A stretch of DNA of 64,000 nucleotides from Levilactobacillus tangyuanensis (GCF_003946545.1 NZ_RHOA01000001.1:248001-312000); one strand, 5' to 3'; counted from the stretch's first letter, positions 40,874 to 50,178 are shown. Numbers and translations are program-made. Notes: generated by a model from the letters alone, not told the origin.

Positions 40874-41692
40874 TTAAAGTTGATCGGTTAGAATACGGTC
40901 TATCACATCCAGGACGCCATCATGGTCGTTATCGGTTGGTGTAATCAACTGAGCGACGTCCTTGACCGATTGGGTACCATTCTTCATGGCCACTCCCAGA
41001 CCAACGTGAGCGAGCATTTCACGGTCGTTATCGTTGTCGCCAAATGCCGCGATCTCGTTGGGTGTAATCCCCCAGGATTCGGCTAATTGGGCAAGTCCCG
41101 TGGCCTTGTTCATGTGAGGGGCGATGATATCGATACTGCCAAAGCCGCTAGCGGTGGCGTGAATCTTACCGGGAAACTGCTGATTCAGGCGGGCGGCAAT
41201 GTCTTGAATGGCGCCGTTCGGCCACTCACCGTTGACCTTGTAGATGGTGTCGTCGACCTTTAGCAGATCGTCTACGGGGACCAGATTGTTGAAAAAGTAT
41301 TTTTGGCCGACGGCGTCATGGGGTCGGTCATGCCGGTTGATGTAAGTGCCGTGAGCGCCCGAAAGTCGCAAGACGTTGGGCCGAACGGCATCGTCGGTCA
41401 GCAGGGTGGTCACGACATCGTGAACCACCGGCATGGGTAGACTCGTCTCGAAGAGGGTCTTGCCGTGGTCAACGATTAGGCTACCATTTTCGGCAACGAA
41501 TGTTTGGACCGCGGGGGTTGCTGCAAAGACATCCTTCAGATGGCCTAAGTGATTTCCGCTGGCTACCACAAAGTGAATGTTCTGTGCGGCCAGTTGGTTA
41601 AGTTGCTGGGCAAACCGAGTGTTGTTGTATGTTCGCTGTTGCGTTAAGAATGTCCCATCAACGTCGGTTGCAATCATTTTAATTGATGTCAT
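40874..41692 (-). CDS. Cof-type HAD-IIB family phosphatase
   Basis: A 272-residue cytosolic sugar-phosphate phosphatase of the haloacid dehalogenase superfamily. Motif I is ATDVDGTFL with nucleophile Asp10 and Asp12; motif IV is AFGDNDNDREML (about 213-224). The cap domain in between is of the C2B (Cof) type. GGAGGAGAAC precedes ATG on the minus strand. It lacks the features of beta-phosphoglucomutase, so it does not fill the missing step after MapA. Confidence 0.92.
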   Translation of the reverse strand: MTSIKMIATDVDGTFLTQQRTYNNTRFAQQLNQLAAQNIHFVVASGNHLGHLKDVFAATPAVQTFVAENGSLIVDHGKTLFETSLPMPVVHDVVTTLLTDDAVRPNVLRLSGAHGTYINRHDRPHDAVGQKYFFNNLVPVDDLLKVDDTIYKVNGEWPNGAIQDIAARLNQQFPGKIHATASGFGSIDIIAPHMNKATGLAQLAESWGITPNEIAAFGDNDNDREMLAHVGLGVAMKNGTQSVKDVAQLITPTDNDHDGVLDVIDRILTDQL

Positions 41693-41939
41693 AACGTTCT
41701 CCTCCGTGTTTAGAATTTCTTAATCTTAATGATAAAGGCTTTATTTAGGGAATTCAATGCACCCGTTTACAGAAAATATGACAAAAAGGTGTCTGATCAC
41801 TAGTTTTTTCATTTACAATGCTATAAACTATTAATGAATCGGTAACATAAAGACTGAAAATAAGGGCTATAATAAATGGTTAGCGGCTAAGAATAGTAAC
41901 AGTTTCGCCGAAGCATAAGTAGAAAGGAAGAAAGATTAA

Positions 41940-42323
41940 ATGACGCAAACGAACGATTTGAACCAATCCTTGGAATGGTTCTCCCAACTACAGAAAATCA
42001 TGCGGCCGGTAACGACCATTAAAACGGAGGACATTACGATCTCCTTGGAACAATTCAATTTACTGCACGCCATCACGGACCAACGTGAAGATTTTACACC
42101 GACCAAGTTTGCTGGCCAAATCGGAGTTTCCAAGTCAATGATCTCCGGGCAAATCTCCCGGTTGTTACGGGCTGGCTTGATTGAAAGCATTGCCTCACAA
42201 GTTGACCGTCGTCAACACAACCTGAAGTTAACGCCAGATGGTGTTAAGGTTTATACCCAAGTTCGCGGCCAAGTGGTGGACCGGTTACAAGGCCTTCACG
42301 ATGACATCGCGAAGTTAATGTAG
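41940..42323 (+). CDS. MarR family transcriptional regulator
   Basis: A 127-residue winged-helix regulator: FTPTKFAGQIGVSKSMISGQ (about 51-70) is the recognition region and DRRQHNLKLTPDG (about 90-102) is the wing with the conserved DRR. GAAAGGAAGAAAG precedes ATG. A TATAAT at 41868-41873 is the probable -10. Neighbouring genes give no clear target. Confidence 0.9.
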   Translation: MTQTNDLNQSLEWFSQLQKIMRPVTTIKTEDITISLEQFNLLHAITDQREDFTPTKFAGQIGVSKSMISGQISRLLRAGLIESIASQVDRRQHNLKLTPDGVKVYTQVRGQVVDRLQGLHDDIAKLM

Positions 42324-42474
42324 AAAAGTAAAGTTAATTGACAATTTAAAAAGGGATCCCGTTTACGACCGGAATCTTTCAATCGTGTGACAATTAGATT
42401 AAGATGACCCAACGTTTCAAAGTCTTAGTTTATAATGAAACTGATGAAAGATTTAGGAAGTGGAGGGGATTTTT

Positions 42475-44289
42475 TTGCGTTTGAGAGTAAAGATGGGTTT
42501 GATAGCGTTGGTGGCAATGGGGATTGCCGTATTGGGACTAAATACAGTTTCAGTAACACCACACCAAGCCAGCAATTCGGTGGCTTATGCCGCGACGGTC
42601 ATTAATGCCAAGCATCAAGGGATGGTTGGCAATGCCAAAAAGGTTAACAATGGTGCCTTGCAAAAAATAATTAACAAGTGGGATGGTGCGGTCACGATTC
42701 ACGTGCCTAAGGGGACCTACCTGTTTGATACCGGGAACATTAAGCTACATTCGAACATCACCTTTAAGTTCGATAAAGGGGCCGTGTTCCGGATTACCGC
42801 GGGGCATCGGGTGAACTTCTTCTATCCGAGTCCCGAGGCCGGTTACAACGGTGGGATTAGCAATGTCAAGTGGGAAGGTGCCACGTTCCAAGGGGACCAT
42901 ACCGCAAAGGGCCAAAGTGTCTTCACCCAAAGCATCCATCACGCCAAGGATGTCAGCTTTAACAAGTGTGTCTTCGACAATGCCGAGTCACCAACTGGGC
43001 ATTACATCGATATCGATGGGAGTCATGATATTACGGTCACGAACTCTGTCTTTACGGGGTTCAACGGGTCGGTCGATTACAAGGAAGCCATTCAGGTGGA
43101 CTACTCGAACTACAAGGCCATGTCATATAAGCATCCAGGTGATCAATACGATAACTTACCAAGTTATAACGTCCGGGTACATAAGAACCAATTCCTGCCG
43201 GTTTCACGTAAGTCCGGCCAGGTCCAATCCTATGCGCCGAATCCAATTGGCCAACACGCCGTCTATGATCACGGCAAGGCGGGGATCATCCACAATGTTT
43301 ACTTCACCAATAACACCGTGGTTGACCCCAAGCCTTTGATGGCCAAGACGGGTGTCGCAACGATTCACTTCAAGGATGTTTCGAATCTGTGGATTACGGG
43401 CAATAAATTTATCAATGAACACGTCTTGGGGTCGGGAAACTATATTTATCTGTTAAATACTGAACCCGATTACCACATGACCAACTTAAACATTCAAAAC
43501 AACACCTTTACCAATGTGCGGCCGACACAGCAATACATCTTCTTAGATAGCAGTGCCGCTACGGACCCGATGGACCATGTCAATATTACCGGGAACAAGG
43601 CCACGACGACTAAGAAAAAGAAGGCGGCCTTCATCAAGGCCAACTTTGCCTTAACCGGCGATACGATTAATATCGCACGGAACTCGGTCAAGACCACCAA
43701 GGCGAAGAAGACCAACGTGAAGCCGCAACAGACCATTACGCATACGTCTGTGGCCCAGAAGTTGAAGAAGCGTAAGCAGACCAACAAACATGAGACGTAT
43801 GTCAGTGGTTTGGCGTCACAACATGCCCAATTCACCAAGAACTATAAGAAGTATGCGGTCTACAATCATATCCGTGGGCATAAAAACTGGAATGTCTTAA
43901 ACCTTAACTTGAAGAAGTATAAGGGTAAGCGGGTCTACATGGACATGCGGGCGAAGGCCGATACCGGCTTATGGTACCGGATTCGTTTCAGCAAGAAGAC
44001 TTCTGCTAAGCGTTACTGGATTCGCAAGGGCGCTTTGACCTTCGATAAATTCAAGAGCGAGTCCTTTAACCGGAAATTTAACTTGATGAAGATCTACCCA
44101 CTCTTTACGCATCCATTCAACGATCCAGCCTTGGCGAAACAAAAGGGCACGACCGCTGATTTGAACAATCAACGGGTAACCATTACCCATCGCGTACGGC
44201 GGACGGATTCCAATGGCAAGGTGACGACCTATTACCAATTAACGAATGGTTTATGGACGCGAGCGCTGGCCTTCGACACCAAGTCATAA
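42475..44289 (+). CDS. Secreted right-handed beta-helix protein with C-terminal SH3/GW-like region
   Basis: Exported protein of 604 residues. A signal peptide (MGLIALVAMGIAVLGL region) ends near VAYAA. Residues about 50-390 repeat short strand motifs with NNTF/GNKF-like turns (GSHDITVTNSVF, VYFTNNTVV, LNIQNNTFTNV), the signature of pectate-lyase-like parallel beta-helices that bind or cleave polysaccharide. A Lys/Thr-rich linker (about 390-435) leads to a C-terminal region with GLWYRIRFSKKTSAKRYWIR, resembling wall-binding GW/SH3 modules. It starts at TTG 42475 after TGGAGGGGA; TATAAT lies at 42431-42436. No sortase motif. A polysaccharide target is inferred. Confidence 0.8.
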   Translation: MRLRVKMGLIALVAMGIAVLGLNTVSVTPHQASNSVAYAATVINAKHQGMVGNAKKVNNGALQKIINKWDGAVTIHVPKGTYLFDTGNIKLHSNITFKFDKGAVFRITAGHRVNFFYPSPEAGYNGGISNVKWEGATFQGDHTAKGQSVFTQSIHHAKDVSFNKCVFDNAESPTGHYIDIDGSHDITVTNSVFTGFNGSVDYKEAIQVDYSNYKAMSYKHPGDQYDNLPSYNVRVHKNQFLPVSRKSGQVQSYAPNPIGQHAVYDHGKAGIIHNVYFTNNTVVDPKPLMAKTGVATIHFKDVSNLWITGNKFINEHVLGSGNYIYLLNTEPDYHMTNLNIQNNTFTNVRPTQQYIFLDSSAATDPMDHVNITGNKATTTKKKKAAFIKANFALTGDTINIARNSVKTTKAKKTNVKPQQTITHTSVAQKLKKRKQTNKHETYVSGLASQHAQFTKNYKKYAVYNHIRGHKNWNVLNLNLKKYKGKRVYMDMRAKADTGLWYRIRFSKKTSAKRYWIRKGALTFDKFKSESFNRKFNLMKIYPLFTHPFNDPALAKQKGTTADLNNQRVTITHRVRRTDSNGKVTTYYQLTNGLWTRALAFDTKS

Positions 44290-44307
44290 TAGTCATTATA
44301 TGGAGAA

Positions 44308-44341
44308 GACATCACCGATGGTCAATGGTGATGCCTTTTTT
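44308..44341 (+). terminator. Rho-independent terminator
   Basis: CATCACC (44310-44316) and GGTGATG (44327-44333) arms precede a T tract. Confidence 0.82.
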
Positions 44342-44743
44342 AGTGGTCGCAGATTAATCGTACAGGGGTTATTTAATTAGCCATTAAAATGCTATTGATC
44401 ATTAATCAAATGACGCCTATTCTAAAGGCATAGACCTGACCATGACCCAGGGCACTAACCGATGCTGGGTAGTCAACCGCGCTAACTTGACTTGCCTCAA
44501 GGACGTGAGCACGCACCTGTGTTAATCTGAAAATACCTGGATGAGGGGATCTTCAAGAAAAATTCAACTTTCAGGCGTAAAACGTTTGCATTCGCCTGTT
44601 AGAGTTAATTGTAGGCCCGGCGGATAGGCTTTCTGGTAGCTTAAGAAAGCCTGGAGAACCTGAAGAAATTGTTAAATGGTGGCCTAGACCGAGAGTAATG
44701 GGTTTCATCATTTTCCGTTGTGGTGTACAATGAAAAGCATAAA
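44342..44743. other. Intergenic region with hairpin and LacI/CRE-like site
   Basis: No gene is supported. TAAAACGTTTGCATT (44578-44592) resembles a LacI-family or CRE half-site pair. AGGCTTTCT (44626-44634) pairs perfectly with AGAAAGCCT (44644-44652) without a T tract. TACAAT at 44726-44731 with TTTCAT 17 bases upstream is a probable promoter for the Spx-like gene. Confidence 0.5.
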
Positions 44744-44769
44744 TTAGCACTCGTGTTAAAGAGTGCTAA
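44744..44769. promoter_or_regulatory. CIRCE element (HrcA operator) with 8-bp spacer
   Basis: TTAGCACTC (44744-44752) and GAGTGCTAA (44761-44769) are the exact CIRCE arms. The spacer is 8 bases instead of the standard 9. It lies just downstream of a TACAAT -10, as expected for a HrcA block of the Spx-like gene. Confidence 0.85.
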
Positions 44770-44811
44770 CGTCTAGTACCTCATCGAAGGCAGACATTGG
44801 AGGGCGATTTT

Positions 44812-45243
44812 ATGATTAAAATGTATTTCCATGCAAAAACGACGGCGGTAACCAAGGCAATGAAATGGTTAGCCAACCATGACGCCATCTTTACGGCCCG
44901 CGATATTAAAAAACAACCCTTAACTCGGGATGAAATTTTATACATGTTATCCTTAACTGAATCCGGAACGGACGATTTGATTTCCACCCGTTCCAAGGCT
45001 TACAAGTCACTCCCAGCCAACGTGCAAGATATGGGGATGAACGAATTAGTTGATTTACTCCAGACTAATCCGGGCATTCTTAAGAATCCGATCGTGGTTG
45101 ACCGCAACAAATTAGCCACTGGGTTTGACCTTGAAACCATCCGTGAGTTCGTACCCGCGGCATACCGGAAGCGTGAGTTAGCTAGCTTCTTCAAGATTTT
45201 AAATGGCGGGAACAAGAATACCCTCGGCGTATCACCAGCATAA
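44812..45243 (+). CDS. ArsC/Spx family protein lacking the redox CXXC
   Basis: A 143-residue member of the ArsC/Spx/MgsR family, whose typical members bind the RNA polymerase alpha subunit and redirect transcription under stress. The N-terminus reads MIKMYFHAKTTAVTKAMKWL: the CXXC that serves as redox switch in Spx is replaced by a cysteine-free stretch, and the whole protein has no Cys. The RNAP-facing part is present (TARDIKKQPLTRDEI, IVVDRNKLATGFD). GGAGGG precedes ATG 44812. Control by CIRCE suggests heat-shock rather than redox control. Confidence 0.85.
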   Translation: MIKMYFHAKTTAVTKAMKWLANHDAIFTARDIKKQPLTRDEILYMLSLTESGTDDLISTRSKAYKSLPANVQDMGMNELVDLLQTNPGILKNPIVVDRNKLATGFDLETIREFVPAAYRKRELASFFKILNGGNKNTLGVSPA

Positions 45244-45256
45244 TAGAAGACAAAAT

Positions 45257-45290
45257 AACCCCGCAGCCGATTGGCTGCGGGGTTTTGTTT
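45257..45290. terminator. Bidirectional terminator
   Basis: AACCCCGCAGCC (45257-45268) and GGCTGCGGGGTT (45273-45284) are perfect arms with T on both sides, between converging genes. Confidence 0.88.
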
Positions 45291-45301
45291 ATCCTGGCGA
45301 G

Positions 45302-46069
45302 TTAACTTAAAGTGGCGGGACGGGAGTAACCGACCGTGTGCCACCAGGAAACATTGGTGGCCTCGGTGATGACCCCGTTTAATTGGGCATCGATCATCTG
45401 GTTGTTGCCCAGGTAAATCCCACAGTGGGTAATGTTGCTGGCACTGGTGCCGAAGAAAATCAGGTCGCCGGCCTTGGCATTCTTCGCACTGACGTGTTGG
45501 TAACTGTTGTATTGCTCCTGAGCGGTGCGGGGTAAGGTCTGGCCGATGGCCTTGTTGAAGACGTATTTTGTGAAGCCTGAGCAGTCAAAGGAGCTAGGGC
45601 CATTGCCACCGTAAGCGTAAGGTTTTCCAAGCTCAGACTTGGCGACCTTTAGGAGTGACGCATAGTTACCGTTACCGGTTGTGGCGGTGCTGGTGTGGGC
45701 ATAGTTTTTCTTTTGCAGGTAACCATGCCAGATCCAGCCGGAAGCGGTCTTACGGCCATTGGTGACGTAATAATAGAGGTATTTCACGCCATTCTTTTTA
45801 ATGATGTACCGCTTCTTGGTGGCATGCCAAGTCGTGTTGGGGTAGTTCTTGAGATAATGGGTCTTCTTGCCAAAGGTCATGTTAGTGGCCGAGCCACCCA
45901 GGTTGTAGGTCCACCCGGTGGCGCTCTTACGAACGTAGGCGGTATCGGTCATGTTGCTCGTGCTAACGATGGTGTTGGTGCTGTTGGCATGGGCGGTGGT
46001 GCTGTTAAATACGGGTATTACTGCGGCGGCAAAGGCGACCGCTAGGCTAATCTGTTTGAGCGTTGTCAT
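45302..46069 (-). CDS. Secreted NlpC/P60 peptidoglycan endopeptidase
   Basis: A 255-residue exported gamma-D-glutamyl-diamino acid endopeptidase-type hydrolase. The signal peptide ends near AHA (about residue 28). A small SH3/GW-like domain follows (about 40-125, with YYYVTNGRKTASGWIWHGYL). The NlpC/P60 domain (about 137-250) has catalytic Cys in FDCSGFTKYVF, His in ITHCGIYLG and a third polar residue in the NNQMIDAQLNG region. It is suited to cell separation or wall turnover. Anchoring would be through the SH3-like domain. Confidence 0.92.
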   Translation of the reverse strand: MTTLKQISLAVAFAAAVIPVFNSTTAHANSTNTIVSTSNMTDTAYVRKSATGWTYNLGGSATNMTFGKKTHYLKNYPNTTWHATKKRYIIKKNGVKYLYYYVTNGRKTASGWIWHGYLQKKNYAHTSTATTGNGNYASLLKVAKSELGKPYAYGGNGPSSFDCSGFTKYVFNKAIGQTLPRTAQEQYNSYQHVSAKNAKAGDLIFFGTSASNITHCGIYLGNNQMIDAQLNGVITEATNVSWWHTVGYSRPATLS

Positions 46070-46231
46070 ATCTATCCATCCCTCATATGTAGAATCCGTT
46101 TAAGTACAACTCCTAAGATAGTCTACTTAGTTTACAAACGAATTGCGGATAAATATCATTGTGATGACGCTTTCAGCCCGGGACGTAATAATTCAAGGAT
46201 TGGAACAATAGTTTAAGATAAGACTATGATT

Positions 46232-46251
46232 TGTAAGCGCATCCATATAAT
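46232..46251 (+). promoter_or_regulatory. CRE overlapping the promoter of the aquaglyceroporin gene
   Basis: TGTAAGCGCATCCA (46232-46245) matches 12 of 14 positions of TGWAANCGNTNWCA and abuts TATAAT (46246-46251). CcpA binding here would repress. Confidence 0.5.
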
Positions 46252-46343
46252 TTCACCCATTCGTGGTGGGCTGTGGTAGACTGTTAATGGCTCAAATGAT
46301 TGTTTATTTCATACATAATAATGACGAGGTGGGTGTAACAGTT

Positions 46344-47051
46344 ATGAATGGTTTTATTGGTGAGTTCTTTGGCACGATGATTTTGATTATCTTGGGTGCC
46401 GGAACTGGCGCTAGTATTAATCTAAATAAGACTTACGCAAAGGGGTCCAACTGGACGTATGTCAGCGTCGCCTGGGGTATGGCCGTGACAATGGGGGTCT
46501 ATGTTGCCGGCATGTTAGGTTCCGATGGCCACCTGAATCCGGCCGTTACCATTGGCTTTGCGGCTTTTGGCTTCTTCCCATGGGCCAATGTTGTCCCATA
46601 CTTACTGGGGCAATTCTTAGGCGCCTTCGTTGGGGCGGCGATTGTGATCCTGCAATTCTACCCACACTTCAAGGCGACGCCCGATGAGGCCTCTGGCAAT
46701 TCCGTTGGGATCTTCGCGACCCGGCCCGCGATTAAGAATCCCACGTTTAACTTTCTCTCTGAAGTGATTGCCACCTGGGCATTCATCTTCATCCTGCTGA
46801 ATCTGGGCGACTTCACGGATGGCCTGAAGCCATTCATCGTGGGGATGCTCATCATGATTATTGGGATGGGTCTAGGGACAACCACTGGGTTTGCCCTGAA
46901 CCCAGCCCGGGACTGGGGGCCACGTTTGGCCTACTCAATCCTGCCAGTGCCGCATCGTGGTTCGGCCGAGTGGAACTATGCTTGGGTGCCAATGTGTGGG
47001 CCAATCGTTGGGGGCTTGTTAGCCGCCGGACTTCAGGCAGTGATCAAATAA
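46344..47051 (+). CDS. MIP family glycerol facilitator / aquaporin
   Basis: Six-helix channel of 235 residues with both half-helix motifs intact: HLNPAVT (about 67-73) and FALNPARDWGPR (about 185-196). The Asp after the second NPAR is the usual mark of glycerol-conducting GlpF members. ATG 46344 follows GAGGTGGGTG; longer frames from 46263 run through the promoter. It stands alone; no glycerol kinase or dehydratase is adjacent. Lactobacillus members may also pass dihydroxyacetone, lactic acid or H2O2. Confidence 0.93.
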   Translation: MNGFIGEFFGTMILIILGAGTGASINLNKTYAKGSNWTYVSVAWGMAVTMGVYVAGMLGSDGHLNPAVTIGFAAFGFFPWANVVPYLLGQFLGAFVGAAIVILQFYPHFKATPDEASGNSVGIFATRPAIKNPTFNFLSEVIATWAFIFILLNLGDFTDGLKPFIVGMLIMIIGMGLGTTTGFALNPARDWGPRLAYSILPVPHRGSAEWNYAWVPMCGPIVGGLLAAGLQAVIK

Positions 47052-47070
47052 ATTAATGACCCATTTTTGG

Positions 47071-47100
47071 AAACGGTTAGCTGCGGCTGACCGTTTTTTT
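47071..47100 (+). terminator. Rho-independent terminator
   Basis: AACGGTTAGC and GCTGACCGTT arms enclose TGCG and run into seven T. Confidence 0.85.
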
Positions 47101-47418
47101 ATTGGCCGAATTAGTTAAATTTATTTATTTATTTTTTTGAGATGAGTTTACCGAATATAAACATTGAAAATGGATTGGTCAGGACAACGATAACGAAAAC
47201 GGGCCAACTAGCCGACGGCGGTGGCGGTTTTCTTATCAAATTGGTGTACCATAAGTCTTTTCACGTAGAGCATACTGTGAACTATTAATAGGAACTTAGA
47301 CAAACAAAAGGCATGACGCTATGATAAAACTGTCAGAAGGACTGGCGCATTATTGATTTCATAATACCTAAGAACAACAATCGATTGATGATTTTTTTTT
47401 TTTAGAGGAGGAGCTCTA
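47101..47418 (+). other. Leader region of the first surface-protein gene
   Basis: AT-rich tract without a gene. It contains the short palindrome CAATCGATTG (47379-47388) followed by a long T run (about 47392-47403) just before the Shine-Dalgarno GAGGAGGAG. No confident -35/-10 pair was found. Confidence 0.4.
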
Positions 47419-49518
47419 TTGAGACGGACAGATGTGACTGGGACATATGGCAAGTTGTATAAACACGGTAAAGCTGCGATTCTAACGGGGATTATCACGA
47501 CTTCCTTGGCGGTGGGGGTAACCAACGTTTCCGCCAAGGCGGATGAGTTCGATGGCGATTCCGTGGTGACGGAACAGGAAAAAACGGGCACGATAGTTGA
47601 TGAGCAAGAACAGAGCACGCCAAACCCAGAGACAAGCCTTGCGCCACTCGATGAGACAGCGTCAGTCACGGAAACGATTACTGGTAAGACACCAGAACTC
47701 GGGGGGGATGAAGCTGCTTCGCCAGCGCCGGTAGAAAAACCAGCTGAGGAGTCGAGTCTAGACCGGCCGGTACCGACCAGCTTGGTTTCGGGCATTGATG
47801 GACAGACTAAACAGGCCGCAGGTACGGAACGGAGGGGTGGCCAGGCAAGAGTCAGGGCCAGGTCCATCCCAGCGGTATCGACGCCGACGCCAAGATCTAC
47901 GGCGCGAGCGACAACCAGTATTGATGAATGGATGCCCGATAAAAATTTACAACAGTTAGTGTTGTGGCAATTGCGGCGAGGGCTGGACTATGGTCAGGCC
48001 ACTTATCCTCAGCTTCATGGATTGGACATAAAAACGGTCGATGAGATTACCCCGGAAATGTTGCGAGATAATCTTTACCGTTTGGATGCAGATATTAATC
48101 AACAATATGCCGACCGGGACTTTTTCAACATGTCATTGTCGATTAATTCACTTAAGGGATTAGAGTATGCCACCAATTTGGGAGCAATTTCAATCTTTCC
48201 AGACCTATACTCGGTCGAAAAGTGGGATGGCATCGTGGGTATTGAGTATGGACAAGTTGAAGATATTAGTGCGCTCAAGGATCTTAAACATTTGACCAGT
48301 GTCATCTTTCACTTGAACCAGATTACTGATATCTCTGCGCTTGCTAACAAATCACTAAAGGAAGTTGACCTGACCGAGAACAATATTACTGATCTTTCAC
48401 CTTTGAAAAGCTCAATTAGGCCAGATACTCAGTTGACTGCGAGTCGTCAGGCTATTTATCTCTCAGGAATCACGCTTGGCAAGGATGATAATTTTGTGTT
48501 TGACCAAATTACAATTAAAGATGTAGATGGAACTATTATTCCGCTAGAGGGACGTTTACATGCAACTGGCGGTTACTGGACCAGTGATGGGACGCCAAAT
48601 AATGTGAGTCCAAATAAAATTATTTGGTCAGGGTTTCCGGAAGCTGACGGTTCTGACAAATATCTGTTTATGGATTGGGATGTCCCTGAGGGATCTGGTC
48701 AATCCTTTTCCGGCGAAATTACGCAGGAGTTCACGATCGACCCGAACATCGGTCGCGAGGAAACGGCTACCATTCACTATAACTATGCCGATGGGAAAAA
48801 GGCAGCCCCAGACAAAACCGTTACGGGTAAATATGGCCAATCGATTAATTTCCCGGCGTCACCAATTATATCGGGATATACTGCGAGTCAGTTACCCGTT
48901 GCCAAGTATGGCGCTACCAAGAATGAATTTACGGTGACGTACACCAAGGCCAAGACGCCCGCGGTGGTGAGGCCTGAACCGATCACAACGGTGACGGTTC
49001 ACTATCAGACGTTGGCAGGACAGCCATTGGCGGATGACCAAACATTGACGGGACATCCGGGTGAGTCGTACACGACAACGGCGGTGTCGGTGCCAGGGTA
49101 TACACTGATCGCCACACCGGCAAATGCTACCGGGACCTTTGGTAACGCTGATGCGGTGGTTAACTATTATTATGAGGTGACCCAGCAGCCTTCAACGAAT
49201 GAACCAGGCAACGGGGCCGGCGACCATGGGGTTGAGCAACCCGAGATGCCTGCCGTGGTCACCCCCGATCCGATACCGGGAAATGGCGGTGCGGGGGCCA
49301 ATATTGTGGATGAAATGGCCACTGGTGGTAACACTATTCAGTTCGGCCAGCCTGACAAGCGGCCGAATAAACCAACCAAGGGTCAGGGGACCCTTGCTAC
49401 CACTCAGCAGGTGTTGCCTAAGACGGGCGAGGCTAAGAGTTCTCCGATCCTAGGGCTGGCCATCGTCAGTGGCCTAATTGGACTCATAGGATGGCGGGCG
49501 TCCTCAAGGAAAAATTAA
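47419..49518 (+). CDS. LPxTG-anchored surface protein with LRR and MucBP-like domains (1)
   Basis: Wall-anchored adhesin-like protein of 699 residues starting at TTG. The signal region KLYKHGKAAILTGIITTSLA matches the KxYKxGKxW type except that the Trp is Ala. After a low-complexity linker (43-165), an internalin-like cap begins at SIDEWMPDKNLQQLVL (about 167) and leads to leucine-rich repeats (about 235-335). Two MucBP-type repeats follow (about 449-512 and 526-592: TVHYQTLAGQPLADD, GYTLIATPANATGTFG). The sorting signal LPKTGEA is at 666-672 with a hydrophobic segment and basic tail. Adhesion to mucin or host glycans is inferred. Confidence 0.9.
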   Translation: MRRTDVTGTYGKLYKHGKAAILTGIITTSLAVGVTNVSAKADEFDGDSVVTEQEKTGTIVDEQEQSTPNPETSLAPLDETASVTETITGKTPELGGDEAASPAPVEKPAEESSLDRPVPTSLVSGIDGQTKQAAGTERRGGQARVRARSIPAVSTPTPRSTARATTSIDEWMPDKNLQQLVLWQLRRGLDYGQATYPQLHGLDIKTVDEITPEMLRDNLYRLDADINQQYADRDFFNMSLSINSLKGLEYATNLGAISIFPDLYSVEKWDGIVGIEYGQVEDISALKDLKHLTSVIFHLNQITDISALANKSLKEVDLTENNITDLSPLKSSIRPDTQLTASRQAIYLSGITLGKDDNFVFDQITIKDVDGTIIPLEGRLHATGGYWTSDGTPNNVSPNKIIWSGFPEADGSDKYLFMDWDVPEGSGQSFSGEITQEFTIDPNIGREETATIHYNYADGKKAAPDKTVTGKYGQSINFPASPIISGYTASQLPVAKYGATKNEFTVTYTKAKTPAVVRPEPITTVTVHYQTLAGQPLADDQTLTGHPGESYTTTAVSVPGYTLIATPANATGTFGNADAVVNYYYEVTQQPSTNEPGNGAGDHGVEQPEMPAVVTPDPIPGNGGAGANIVDEMATGGNTIQFGQPDKRPNKPTKGQGTLATTQQVLPKTGEAKSSPILGLAIVSGLIGLIGWRASSRKN

Positions 49519-49551
49519 ATCATTATTTGAAAAGGTCATTGTACTATAGTT

Positions 49552-49610
49552 CCCCTTAAAGTTAACAGATGAAAGACTACTATTCATCTGTTAACTTTGA
49601 GGGGACTTTT
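49552..49610 (+). terminator. Long terminator hairpin (22-bp stem)
   Basis: Arms 49552-49573 and 49583-49604 pair with a single wobble and lead to CTTTTATT. Bases 49611-49797 carry nothing convincing. Confidence 0.8.
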
Positions 49611-49797
49611 ATTAGCGAATAGGCTCAATAGTTTTCTGCATACCAAGTGGTTGTGCGAATACCATATCGTATTCATTCCAAGCTATAGGAAAAAATAACT
49701 GATAATCATATCGATGTGATTTAAAGAACGATATTTGTTTGTGGCGTTAGTATAAAAGAGTTCAGATTTTGGAAGGGAGTATGATGCCAGATCATGT

Positions 49798-50178
49798 TCA
49801 TCTGTGTTGGGACACGGTTGCTTTATTATAAAAGATTGTAGAACTAACTTTCAAAACGCTTCCAACGAATAGAAACAGAATGTAAAATATCGTCTCCATA
49901 TCAAAGTACGATCCAATTAGCGCACTGTATGTGAACATCCCAATAGCGCCAACTAGTGCAGCAGTAATGGTTATCGTTGTCAATCTATTAAAGAAGCAGC
50001 CAATTGAAAAAACGAATATACCAAAAGTGCCAATGGCCCAGACATAATTTGTGCTTGCTGGTAGATCACCTGTTTCAACAGCGCCAGTATTAATTAAATA
50101 TCCCAAGGCTAGAAATGCGGTAAGTAAAATGCCTAAAACGCCAATGAAGATGAGAAAAGCCTTAATAGTTCTTTTCAA
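49798..50178 (-). CDS. Hypothetical four-helix membrane protein
   Basis: A 126-residue protein with four hydrophobic segments (about 7-29, 45-64, 68-90, 95-115) and a basic N-terminus and tail. It starts at TTG 50178, with GAGGTGA seven bases upstream. Codon use and composition look more AT-rich than in the flanking surface genes, and it lies beside a transposase remnant, suggesting acquired DNA. I do not recognise the family. Confidence 0.65.
   Translation of the reverse strand: MKRTIKAFLIFIGVLGILLTAFLALGYLINTGAVETGDLPASTNYVWAIGTFGIFVFSIGCFFNRLTTITITAALVGAIGMFTYSALIGSYFDMETIFYILFLFVGSVLKVSSTIFYNKATVSQHR

Noticed and set aside
40874-41692. HAD gene as the missing beta-phosphoglucomutase of maltose metabolism
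   Set aside because: Cap type and motif IV (GDNDND) are those of Cof-type phosphatases.
49781-49831. 16-codon frame after GGAAGGGAG (MMPDHVHLCWDTVALL)
   Set aside because: Good ribosome site but very short, overlaps the end of a minus-strand gene, and no promoter or terminator supports it.
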